DNA of 8,087 nucleotides, taken from positions 1 to 8,087 of the forward strand of contig JAFACJ010000477.1 in the NCBI GenBank assembly GCA_023425615.1, written 5' to 3'. Below the pieces are notes generated by a model. That model saw nothing but the letters and a program-made list of their open reading frames with translations, had not been told where the DNA came from and made no database searches. This DNA is from Actinomycetes bacterium (lineage in GTDB: Bacteria > Actinomycetota > Actinomycetes > Streptosporangiales > Streptosporangiaceae). The stretch's first letter is position 1. Each line of letters begins with the position of its first letter. Made by a program: the position numbers and the translations under genes. This document shows positions 1 through 5,855 of this stretch, piece by piece.

Positions 1-29
1 CGGGCAGGCACCAGAGTACCGGTTCCTTG

Positions 30-35
30 TAGTCT
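30..35 (+). promoter_or_regulatory. Candidate -10 element, possible leaderless start for the ANTAR regulator
   Basis: TAGTCT fits the actinobacterial TAnnnT -10 pattern and ends 7 nt before an in-frame GTG at 43. This spacing is typical of leaderless transcripts whose first base is the start codon. It would explain why no Shine-Dalgarno is seen before ATG 37 or GTG 43. No convincing -35 box is visible in the 29 bases upstream. A six-base match is weak evidence on its own. Confidence 0.3.
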
Positions 36-36
36 C

Positions 37-651
37 ATGTGCGTGAGTGAGAGCGCCAAGCGAGTTGTCATCGCGGAAGACGAGGCTTTGATCCGACTCG
101 ATCTCAAGGAGATGCTGGAGGAGGACGGCTATCTCGTCGTCGGCGAGGCCGGGGACGGGGAGAGCGCCGTCAAGCTCGTCACCGAGCTGCGCCCCGACCT
201 GGTCATCCTGGATGTGAAGATGCCGATCCTGGACGGCATCTCGGCGGCCGAGCGCATCGCCGGGGAGCGCATCGCCCCGGTGATCATGCTCACCGCCTTC
301 TCCCAGCGGGAGCTGGTGGAGCGGGCCCGCGCCGCGGGCGCCATGTCCTATCTGGTCAAGCCCTTCACCAAGGCCGACCTGGTGCCGGCCATCGAGATGG
401 CCGTCTCGCGCTACGACGAGATCCGCCAGCTGGAGTCGGAGGTCACCTCGCTGAAGGACCGGCTGGAGACCCGCAAGGTGGTGGACCGGGCCAAGGGCCA
501 CCTGCAGGCGCAGCACGGCTGGAGCGAGCCGGAGGCGTTCCGCTGGATCCAGAAGACGTCGATGGACCGCCGCTTGACGATGCGGAAGGTGGCCGAAGCG
601 GTTCTGGAAACCACCGCATCGGAGGCTGAAGTGGACAATAGCCCTGAATAG
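37..651 (+). CDS. pdtaR: ANTAR-domain response regulator (PdtaR/Rv1626-like), RNA-binding antiterminator type
   Basis: This is a 204-aa cytoplasmic two-component response regulator. The N-terminal receiver domain (about residues 9-122) keeps all the phosphotransfer residues: acidic pair E14/D15, phospho-acceptor D59 in LVILDVKMP, T86 and K108 in the VKPF motif. A short coiled-coil linker (about 128-147) leads to a C-terminal ANTAR three-helix domain (about 145-192) with the typical DRAKG core, the AFRWIQ helix and a final helix around VAEAVL. Length and order match Mycobacterium tuberculosis PdtaR (205 aa), which is phosphorylated by the sensor kinase PdtaS; no kinase gene is visible here. 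ANTAR proteins as a family bind RNA stem-loops and promote antitermination. No good Shine-Dalgarno precedes ATG 37, and an in-frame GTG at 43 is an alternative start (202 aa, see promoter entry). Family assignment is very secure; the regulated targets are unknown. The gene sits upstream of a Liv operon, an arrangement I recall from Streptomyces too. Confidence 0.93.
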   Translation: MCVSESAKRVVIAEDEALIRLDLKEMLEEDGYLVVGEAGDGESAVKLVTELRPDLVILDVKMPILDGISAAERIAGERIAPVIMLTAFSQRELVERARAAGAMSYLVKPFTKADLVPAIEMAVSRYDEIRQLESEVTSLKDRLETRKVVDRAKGHLQAQHGWSEPEAFRWIQKTSMDRRLTMRKVAEAVLETTASEAEVDNSPE

Positions 652-732
652 CCTGCACGATTTCCTGCGTTAAATGCTGATTTCAGAGGTTTTTCTTTGA
701 TTGCGGCAAGGTCACGAGTGTGCATCACGATG

Positions 733-764
733 TCGGGAGAACCCCTCTGGCCTGGTGCTCCTGG
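733..764 (+). other. Inverted repeat / predicted RNA hairpin in the leader
   Basis: GGAGAACC (736-743) pairs with GGTGCTCC (754-761) with one A-G mismatch, giving seven pairs around a 10-nt loop. G-U and C-G pairs at 733-735/762-764 may extend the stem. The 6-bp complement GGTCAC/GTGACC (710-715/765-770) could close the structure from outside. Pairing was found by eye; no folding energy was computed. Confidence 0.4.
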
Positions 765-802
765 GTGACCGTTGAGTACGTTTCGGCCAATCGTTCCCAT
801 GT

Positions 803-828
803 GACCGACGGCTCTGGAGGCCGCGGTC
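803..828 (+). other. Strong predicted RNA hairpin just upstream of the binding-protein ribosome-binding site
   Basis: GACCG (803-807) pairs with CGGTC (824-828) and CGGC (809-812) pairs with GCCG (820-823), with a single bulged A at 808. The result is a nine-pair GC-rich stem with a 7-nt loop. The hairpin ends 4 nt before the AAGGAG ribosome-binding site (833-838), so it could influence translation or transcript stability. It has no U-run after it, so it is not a conventional terminator. Confidence 0.5.
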
Positions 829-845
829 CGAGAAGGAGACCCGGC

Positions 846-2015
846 ATGAAACGTGTACCCCCCACGATGCGCCTCCTCGCGCTGCTCGGCGCCGCCAGCC
901 TCGCGCTGACCGCCTGCGGCGGTGGAGACTCGGGCTCCGGAGGTGACACCTCCGAGGTCAGCATCGGCCTCATGGGTGACCTGACCGGCGAGAACGCGGG
1001 TCTCATCCTCCCGATCAAGAACGCGGCGCAGCTCGCGATCGACGAGTACAACGCCACTAACCCCGAGACCAAGATCAAGCTGATCCCCTACGACAGCCAG
1101 GGCAAGCCGGAGCAGGCGGTCTCCCTGGCGAAGAACGCGATCAAGCAGGACAAGATCGCTGGTCTCATCGGACCGGCCTTCTCGGGTGAGTCCGCCCAGG
1201 CCGGCCCGGTGCTCGAGGAGGCGCAGCTCCCGAGCGTCTCGGCCTCGGCGACCGCTGTGGACCTGGCCGAAAAGGGCTGGAAGTACTGGCACCGGATCAT
1301 CTCGGACGACGAGGTCCAGGGTGCCGGTATCGGCGAGTTCATCACCAGCGGTGTGTCGGCCAAGAAGGTCTTCATCATCAGCGACAAGACCACCTACGGT
1401 CAGCCGCTGGCCGCCGCGGTGAAGGCCGCCGTCGAGAAGGGCGGGGCGACGACCGAGGAGGACGCGATCGACCCGGACGGCTCGGACTTCTCCTCCACCG
1501 TCAACAAGGCCAAGGCCTTCGCCCCCGACGCCATCTTCTTCGGCGGCTACTACGCCGAGGGCGGCAAGTTGATCAAGCAGCTGCGCGAGGGCGGCGTCAA
1601 GGCGACCTTCCTGTCCGGCGACGGTTCACTGGACGCCGGTCTGGCCAAGGGCGCCGGCGGCACCAACGCCGAGGGCTCCCTCATCGGCTGCCCCTGCCTG
1701 ATCGACCCGGAGGGCACGGCGGGTGAGGCGAGCAAGAAGTTCGCCGAGGCCTACAAGGCCAAGTTCAACTCGCCGACCGCGATCTACGCGGCCGAGGCGT
1801 ACGACGCGGCCACCGTGTTCATCAAGGCGGTCCAGTCCGGCGCGACCACGCCGGAGGAGATCCAGAAGTTCATCAGCACGGTCGACTTCACGGGCGTGAG
1901 CAAGCAGATCAAGTTCGAGGCCAACGGTGAGGTGGCGGGCGGCGACGTCTACATCTACAAGGTCACGGGCGAGTCCCTCCCGCTGCTGGGCAACGCCAAG
2001 ACGGCCAAGCCGTAG
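846..2015 (+). CDS. livK: Branched-chain amino acid ABC transporter substrate-binding lipoprotein (LivK/LivJ type)
   Basis: This 389-aa lipoprotein is the extracytoplasmic receptor of the adjacent LivHMGF importer. The start is ATG 846, 7 nt after AAGGAG (833-838); the frame is open back to 720, but that would bury the signal peptide. Residues 1-24 form a lipoprotein signal: basic n-region (K2, R3, R9), hydrophobic core and lipobox LTAC with C24 as lipidation site, followed by a Gly/Ser-rich linker. From about residue 37 it is a type I periplasmic-binding fold (Peripla_BP_6): SIGLMGDLTG, the GPAFSGESAQAG loop and SVSASAT segment that line the ligand pocket in LivJ, and FFGGYYAEGG (231-240), corresponding to the LivJ GGYYPE region. 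C282 and C284 (GCPC) may form a disulfide. Family is secure; ligands are probably Leu/Ile/Val, but this family also binds other amino acids, amides and urea. Confidence 0.92.
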   Translation: MKRVPPTMRLLALLGAASLALTACGGGDSGSGGDTSEVSIGLMGDLTGENAGLILPIKNAAQLAIDEYNATNPETKIKLIPYDSQGKPEQAVSLAKNAIKQDKIAGLIGPAFSGESAQAGPVLEEAQLPSVSASATAVDLAEKGWKYWHRIISDDEVQGAGIGEFITSGVSAKKVFIISDKTTYGQPLAAAVKAAVEKGGATTEEDAIDPDGSDFSSTVNKAKAFAPDAIFFGGYYAEGGKLIKQLREGGVKATFLSGDGSLDAGLAKGAGGTNAEGSLIGCPCLIDPEGTAGEASKKFAEAYKAKFNSPTAIYAAEAYDAATVFIKAVQSGATTPEEIQKFISTVDFTGVSKQIKFEANGEVAGGDVYIYKVTGESLPLLGNAKTAKP

Positions 2016-2037
2016 CGTCCAGCCGCATTCAGGGTCG

Positions 2038-2089
2038 GGGCGGGAACACGGGAACCGCGTGCAGGCACGTCACACCCGGGTTCCCGCCC
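2038..2089 (+). terminator. Terminator-like / attenuator hairpin between livK and livH
   Basis: GGGCGGGAAC (2038-2047) pairs perfectly with GTTCCCGCCC (2080-2089). After one mismatch a further four pairs follow (2049-2052/2075-2078), and an inner stem GCGTG/CACGT closes on a CAGG tetraloop (2057-2070). The downstream tract TTCTTCG is only moderately T-rich, so termination is likely partial. It lies 23 bp after the livK stop and ends 22 nt before the livH start. In this position it would trim transcripts after the receptor gene and protect the livK mRNA 3' end, giving excess receptor over permease. Confidence 0.75.
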
Positions 2090-2111
2090 TTCTTCGTGAA
2101 AGTGACACGCC

Positions 2112-3098
2112 TTGTTCAACGACCTCATGAATCAGTTCTGGCCCGCCACCGTGGACGGGCTCTCCCTCGGCGCCATCTACGCGCTCCTCGCCCTCGGCTA
2201 CACGATGGTCTACGGGGTGCTGCGGCTGATCAACTTCGCGCACTCCGAGATCTTCATGATCGGCACCTTCGGGGCGCTCGGCGTGATGCAGGTCTTCGGG
2301 TTCACCGGCCCCTTCGGGGGGATGGCCCTGGTGGGCGTGCTGCTGGTCTGCCTGGCCGGCGCGATGGCGGCCTCCGGGGGAGCGGCGGTCCTGCTCGAAC
2401 GGATCGCCTACCGGCCCCTGCGCAAGAAGGGCGCCTCCCGGCTCGCGGCCCTCATCTCCGCCATCGGCGCGTCGCTCTTCTTGCAGGAGCTGTTCGCCAC
2501 CGTCATCATCCCTCACTTCTTCTCCCCCGGGCGCGGCCGCGACATGGTCGGGTTCAGCCAGCCGGGGGAGGAGCAGCGCCGGATCATGGACAAGGACGTG
2601 CTGTTCAGCATCGGCTCCGGCGACGTGCGCAATGACAAACTCCTGATCGTCGTCGCCGCCCTGGTGATGATGATCATCCTTCAGCTCTTCGTCACCCGCT
2701 CCAAGCTCGGCCGCGGTATCCGCGCGACGGCGCAGGACCCCGAGACCGCGGTGCTGCTCGGCGTCAACATCGACCGCATCGTCATGGTGACGTTCCTGAT
2801 CGGCGGGTTGATGGCCGGTGCCGCCGGCTTCTTCTTCCTGATCTTCTACGAGGTGACGAGCTACTTCATCGGCTTCATCCTGGGGATCAAGGCGTTCACC
2901 GCCGCGGTCCTCGGCGGCATCGGAAATCTCAAGGGGGCCCTGGTGGGCGGGTTCACGCTCGGCCTGATCGAGAACTACGGGGCGAGCATCTTCGGCTCGC
3001 AGTGGAAGGACGTCATCGCCTTCAGCATCCTGGTGGTCATCCTGATGTTCCGGCCGAGCGGCATCCTCGGCGAGTCACTGCAGAAGGCCCGCGCATGA
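2112..3098 (+). CDS. livH: Branched-chain amino acid ABC transporter permease LivH
   Basis: This 328-aa polytopic inner-membrane protein is one half of the translocation channel, paired with LivM. Recognisable family segments are LSLGAIYALLALGYTMVYG, LINFAHSEIFMIG (39-51), ERIAYRPLR (96-104), the cytoplasmic coupling region IRATAQDPETAVLLGVN (203-219) that contacts the ATPases, and AVLGGIGNLKGALVGG (265-280). About eight hydrophobic segments are visible, as in E. coli LivH (308 aa). The start chosen is TTG 2112: it gives the same distance to the LSLG motif as in E. coli LivH, and a weak purine stretch GAAAG (2098-2102) precedes it. An in-frame TGA at 2103-2105 excludes starts further upstream. 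ATG 2127, without a ribosome-binding site, is the alternative. The polar loop at about 137-173 is somewhat long. The stop overlaps the livM start (ATGA), indicating translational coupling. Confidence 0.92.
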   Translation: MFNDLMNQFWPATVDGLSLGAIYALLALGYTMVYGVLRLINFAHSEIFMIGTFGALGVMQVFGFTGPFGGMALVGVLLVCLAGAMAASGGAAVLLERIAYRPLRKKGASRLAALISAIGASLFLQELFATVIIPHFFSPGRGRDMVGFSQPGEEQRRIMDKDVLFSIGSGDVRNDKLLIVVAALVMMIILQLFVTRSKLGRGIRATAQDPETAVLLGVNIDRIVMVTFLIGGLMAGAAGFFFLIFYEVTSYFIGFILGIKAFTAAVLGGIGNLKGALVGGFTLGLIENYGASIFGSQWKDVIAFSILVVILMFRPSGILGESLQKARA

Positions 3099-4267
3099 GC
3101 GTCAAGATGACCAAGACGGAGAACGGCGGCGGCACGAACGGCAAGAAGGCCGCGGGACCGGCCGGTGGCGGGCTGCGCAAGGCGCTCGCGCTACCGGGCG
3201 AGAGGCTGAGCCTGTGGTGGGCCACCGCGCCGACCCCCGCGCGCTGGGGCGTCTACGCGCTTTTGTTCGTCGGCGCGCTGCTGCTGCCCTACAGCGGATT
3301 CGGGCCGATCATGTCACCCGAGGCCAAGTGGTCGTCGATCCTGTTCTATCCGATCGGGATCTATGTCCTGCTCGCGATCGGCCTGAACGTCGTCGTCGGC
3401 TACGCGGGCATGCTCGACCTGGGCTATGTGGCCTTCTGGGCGGTCGGCGCCTACAGCATGGCGGTGATGTCCGTCCGCTACCACTGGTCGTTCTGGGAGA
3501 TCCTGCCGATCGGCATCGTGATGGCGGCGGTCTCCGGCGTCATCCTCGGCGCGCCGACGCTGCGGCTGCGCGGCGACTACCTGGCCATCGTGACGCTGGG
3601 CTTCGGGGAGATCGTCCGCAAGGTCGCCGAGAACAGCCACTACCTGGGCCAGACCCGCGGCATCGACAACGTGCCGCGCCCGCCCGACCTCTCGGAGACG
3701 GAGCTCGGCGGAGTGGAGATCTTCCAGTACGGCGTCCGCGACGCGCGCCCGTACTACTACCTGCTGGTCGTGCTGATCGCGATCGTCATCATCATGGTCA
3801 AGCGGCTGGAGAACAGCCGGGTGGGCCGCTCGTGGGCGGCGATCCGGGAGGATGAGGACGCGGCCGAGCTCATGGGCGTGCCGACGTTCAAGTTCAAGCT
3901 GCTGGCCTTCGCGATCGGCGCCGCCGTCGGCGGGGCGGCGGGCGTGCTGTGGGCGTCCAAGACCACCTTCGTGGCACCCGACTCCTTCCCCTTCATCCTC
4001 TCGGCGACGATCCTGGCCGCGGTGGTGCTCGGCGGCTCGGGGAACCTGCCGGGAGTGATGATCGGCGCGTTCCTCATCGCCTGGCTGCCCGAGCGGTTCC
4101 GCGGGGCGCAGGAGTACCGGGAGCTGATCTTCGGCGCGGTGATCGTGGTGATGATGATCTGGCGTCCCGAGGGGCTGATCCCCTCGCGCAGGCGCAAGGC
4201 CGAACTGCAGGAGGGCGGAGGCGGCAGCGGCCACCTCGGCGCGGAGGTCGCGGTGGTGGGCAAATGA
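3095..4267 (+). CDS. livM: Branched-chain amino acid ABC transporter permease LivM
   Basis: This 390-aa membrane protein is the second permease subunit. ATG 3095 overlaps the livH stop in ATGA and is preceded by AGAAGG (3082-3087) inside livH. The first 45 or so residues are a Gly/Lys-rich cytoplasmic extension, then hydrophobic segments begin at about 51. Signature stretches are LAIGLNVVVGYAGMLDLGYV (93-112), APTLRLRGDYLAIVTLGFGEIVR (153-175), the coupling region SWAAIREDEDAAELMGV (246-262), and VLGGSGNLPGVMIGA (311-325). The C-terminus (365-390) is a charged then Gly-rich tail. Length is close to the family norm (E. coli LivM 425 aa). In-frame ATG 3107 is a less likely start because it lies 12 nt after the SD-coupled one. 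The frame is open upstream to 3002, but that part lies inside livH and is not LivM-like. Assignment is secure. Confidence 0.93.
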   Translation: MSVKMTKTENGGGTNGKKAAGPAGGGLRKALALPGERLSLWWATAPTPARWGVYALLFVGALLLPYSGFGPIMSPEAKWSSILFYPIGIYVLLAIGLNVVVGYAGMLDLGYVAFWAVGAYSMAVMSVRYHWSFWEILPIGIVMAAVSGVILGAPTLRLRGDYLAIVTLGFGEIVRKVAENSHYLGQTRGIDNVPRPPDLSETELGGVEIFQYGVRDARPYYYLLVVLIAIVIIMVKRLENSRVGRSWAAIREDEDAAELMGVPTFKFKLLAFAIGAAVGGAAGVLWASKTTFVAPDSFPFILSATILAAVVLGGSGNLPGVMIGAFLIAWLPERFRGAQEYRELIFGAVIVVMMIWRPEGLIPSRRRKAELQEGGGGSGHLGAEVAVVGK

Positions 4268-5043
4268 CGCAGCACGAACCCCTGCTGAAGCTCGACCGGC
4301 TGGTGATGCAGTTCGGCGGCGTGGTGGCGCTGAACGAGGTGGACCTGGAGATCGCCCGAGGCGAGATCTTCGCGCTGATCGGCCCGAACGGCGCCGGCAA
4401 GACCACGGTCTTCAACGTCATCACCGGGGTGTACGCGCCGACGTCCGGCGCCGTGCTGTTCAACGGCAAGGCGATCCAGGGCAGCAAGCGCTACAAGGTC
4501 ACCCAGAGTGGAATCGCACGAACGTTCCAGAACATCCGGCTGTTCCACAACATGTCGGCGGAGGAGAACGTGATGGTGGGCGCCGACGCCCATCACCGCT
4601 CGGGCCTGCTGAACGTCACGTTCGGGCTGCCCCGCTACCGCAGGGAGGAACGCGACGCCAAACGGCTCGCCGCCGAACTCCTCGACTTCTGCGGGATCGG
4701 GGGCCAGGCCGAGGCCACGGCGAAGAACCTCTCCTACGGCGACCAGCGGCGGCTGGAGATCGCCCGCGCCCTGGCCACCGACCCCAAGCTGCTGCTGCTG
4801 GATGAGCCCGCCGCGGGCATGAACCCGGCGGAGAAGCGGGAACTCCAGGCGCTGATCCGGCGGATCCGCGACGCGGGCCGCACCGTGCTGCTCATCGAGC
4901 ACGACATGGCGCTGGTCATGGGGATCAGCGACCGGATCGCGGTGCTGGACTTCGGACAGAAGATCGCCGAGGGGCTGCCGCGTGAGGTCCAGCAGAACTC
5001 GCGGGTGATCGAGGCTTATCTGGGGGTGTCCGATGCTTCTTGA
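4264..5043 (+). CDS. livG: Branched-chain amino acid ABC transporter ATP-binding protein LivG
   Basis: This 259-aa cytoplasmic ATPase is one of the two nucleotide-binding subunits that drive LivHM. All ABC motifs are intact: Walker A GPNGAGKT (40-47), Q-loop Q89 in ARTFQNIRLF, signature LSYGDQ (156-161), Walker B LLLLDEP with D180 and E181, and H-loop H213 in IEHDM. The ARTFQNIRLF motif, the insert after the Q-loop (about 108-135) and the EPAAGMNP D-loop are characteristic of LivG. ATG 4264 overlaps the livM stop in ATGA. GGAGG (4243-4247) is rather far (16 nt), so translation probably depends on coupling to livM. The 3' end overlaps livF by 11 bp. Length is typical (E. coli LivG 255 aa). Confidence 0.95.
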   Translation: MTQHEPLLKLDRLVMQFGGVVALNEVDLEIARGEIFALIGPNGAGKTTVFNVITGVYAPTSGAVLFNGKAIQGSKRYKVTQSGIARTFQNIRLFHNMSAEENVMVGADAHHRSGLLNVTFGLPRYRREERDAKRLAAELLDFCGIGGQAEATAKNLSYGDQRRLEIARALATDPKLLLLDEPAAGMNPAEKRELQALIRRIRDAGRTVLLIEHDMALVMGISDRIAVLDFGQKIAEGLPREVQQNSRVIEAYLGVSDAS

Positions 5044-5767
5044 GCTGAAGGACGTGAGCGTCCACTACGGCAAGATCCAGGCGCTCCACGGTGTCTCGAT
5101 CGAGGTGGACGAGGGCGAGATCGTCACACTGATCGGCGCCAACGGCGCCGGCAAGTCGACGACCCTGAAGACGATCTCGGGGCTGCGCCCCCTGTCGAGC
5201 GGTTCGGTGTGGTTCCGCGGCGGTGACATCAGCACGCTGGCCGGCCACAAGCGGGTCGTCGCCGGGATCAGCCAGTCGCCCGAGGGCCGCGGCATCTTCC
5301 CCGGCATGTCGGTGCACGAGAACCTGCTGATGGGCGCCTATGCCCGCAAGGGCGACTTCGGGCCCGACCTGGCGGAGGTCTACGACCTCTTCCCCCGGCT
5401 GAAGGAGCGCCAGCACCAGGCGGCCGGCACCATGTCCGGCGGCGAGCAGCAGATGGTGGCGATCGGCCGCGCCCTGATGGCCAAGCCGCAGGTCCTGCTG
5501 CTGGACGAGCCGTCCATGGGGCTGGCGCCCATGCTGGTCCAGCAGATCTTCTCGATCATCAAGGAGATCAACCAGCGCGGCACGACCGTGCTCCTGGTCG
5601 AGCAGAACGCCCAGCAGGCGCTGAAGCTGGCGCACCGCGCCTATGTCATCGAGACCGGCAGGGTGGTCAAGTCGGCGCCCGCCGCCGATCTCCTGGACGA
5701 CCCTGAGGTGCGCGCCGCCTACCTGGGCGGTGACCTGGGTTCCAGCGAAGACGAAACATCCGTGTAA
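5033..5767 (+). CDS. livF: Branched-chain amino acid ABC transporter ATP-binding protein LivF
   Basis: This 244-aa ATPase pairs with LivG. Motifs: Walker A GANGAGKS (35-42), Q-loop Q81 in GISQSPEGRGIFPGMSV, signature MSGGEQQ (134-140), and Walker B VLLLDEP with D158 and E159. The H-loop position is Q191 (LLVEQNAQQAL) instead of histidine; this is normal for LivF, where the LVEQN motif is conserved, and is not a sign of inactivation. ATG 5033 lies inside the end of livG with GGGGGTG (5022-5028) in front, so the two genes overlap by 11 bp in different frames. It is the last gene of the Liv operon. No strong terminator follows, and transcription may continue into the next transporter. Confidence 0.95.
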   Translation: MLLELKDVSVHYGKIQALHGVSIEVDEGEIVTLIGANGAGKSTTLKTISGLRPLSSGSVWFRGGDISTLAGHKRVVAGISQSPEGRGIFPGMSVHENLLMGAYARKGDFGPDLAEVYDLFPRLKERQHQAAGTMSGGEQQMVAIGRALMAKPQVLLLDEPSMGLAPMLVQQIFSIIKEINQRGTTVLLVEQNAQQALKLAHRAYVIETGRVVKSAPAADLLDDPEVRAAYLGGDLGSSEDETSV

Positions 5768-5776
5768 TGCCTGCGG

Positions 5777-5806
5777 TTCGCACGCTCCAAAACACACAGA
5801 TATCGT
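5777..5806 (+). promoter_or_regulatory. Candidate promoter for the polar amino acid transporter operon
   Basis: TTCGCA (5777-5782) and TATCGT (5801-5806) resemble -35 and -10 boxes with an 18-nt spacer. The predicted start near 5813 would place the hairpin at 5816-5835 at the very 5' end of the mRNA. The surrounding gap (5768-5855) is less GC-rich than the genes, in keeping with a promoter. The -35 match is only four of six, so this is tentative. Confidence 0.33.
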
Positions 5807-5815
5807 GTTCCAGCC

Positions 5816-5835
5816 TTGGATCCAGGGAGATCCGA
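5816..5835 (+). other. Small hexaloop hairpin ahead of the family-3 binding-protein gene
   Basis: TTGGATC (5816-5822) pairs with GATCCGA (5829-5835), seven pairs including one G-U, around the 6-nt loop CAGGGA. A weaker stem, AACAC/GTGTT (5791-5795/5805-5809), lies just upstream. The hairpin ends 7 nt before the Shine-Dalgarno GGAGG (5843-5847). There is no U-run, so it is not a typical terminator. It could be a 5' stabiliser, a regulatory element, or chance. Confidence 0.45.
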
Positions 5836-5855
5836 TAAGTATGGAGGAAACTACC

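Larger units (their letters stand above)
652..845 (+). promoter_or_regulatory. Structured leader region ahead of the branched-chain amino acid operon
   Basis: This 194-bp gap carries no credible gene. It opens with an AT-rich patch (about 661-702, including TTAAAT at 670-675 and a short T run at 690-694), unusual for this GC-rich DNA and a plausible promoter zone, although no good -35/-10 pair could be assigned. The remainder is rich in inverted repeats: a hairpin at 733-764, a stronger one at 803-828, and GGTCAC at 710-715, which is complementary to two copies of GTGACC (765-770 and 801-806). It ends in the ribosome-binding site AAGGAG at 833-838. Regulation at the RNA level is an inference. 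Confidence 0.5.

Noticed and set aside
672..694. Possible terminator after the ANTAR regulator (AAAT/ATTT stem followed by a T run)
   Set aside because: The stem is four A-T pairs only, too weak to act as an intrinsic terminator; the patch is better described as AT-rich intergenic DNA.
720..845. N-terminal extension of the LivK frame upstream of ATG 846
   Set aside because: It would place 42 residues before a classic lipoprotein signal peptide and ignore the well-placed AAGGAG at 833-838.
411..1292. Long minus-strand open frame opposite the regulator and livK
   Set aside because: It spans two well-identified + genes and their intergenic leader, has low-complexity Arg/Gly/Ala-rich composition and no recognisable domain. 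It is a high-GC shadow frame.
3757..4902. Minus-strand open frame of 381 codons opposite livM/livG
   Set aside because: His/Asp/Gln/Arg-rich translation is typical of antisense reading of high-GC genes; both opposite genes have intact family motifs.
5570..5625. LivF lacks the ABC H-loop histidine (Gln at 191)
   Set aside because: The LVEQN motif with Gln is the normal state in LivF proteins, so this is not a degenerate ATPase.
5841..5855. ATG 5841 as start of the family-3 binding protein
   Set aside because: It puts acidic residues in the signal n-region, and its own codons overlap the GGAGG that ideally serves GTG 5856. It has a weaker AGGGAG site 11 nt upstream, so it is not fully excluded.
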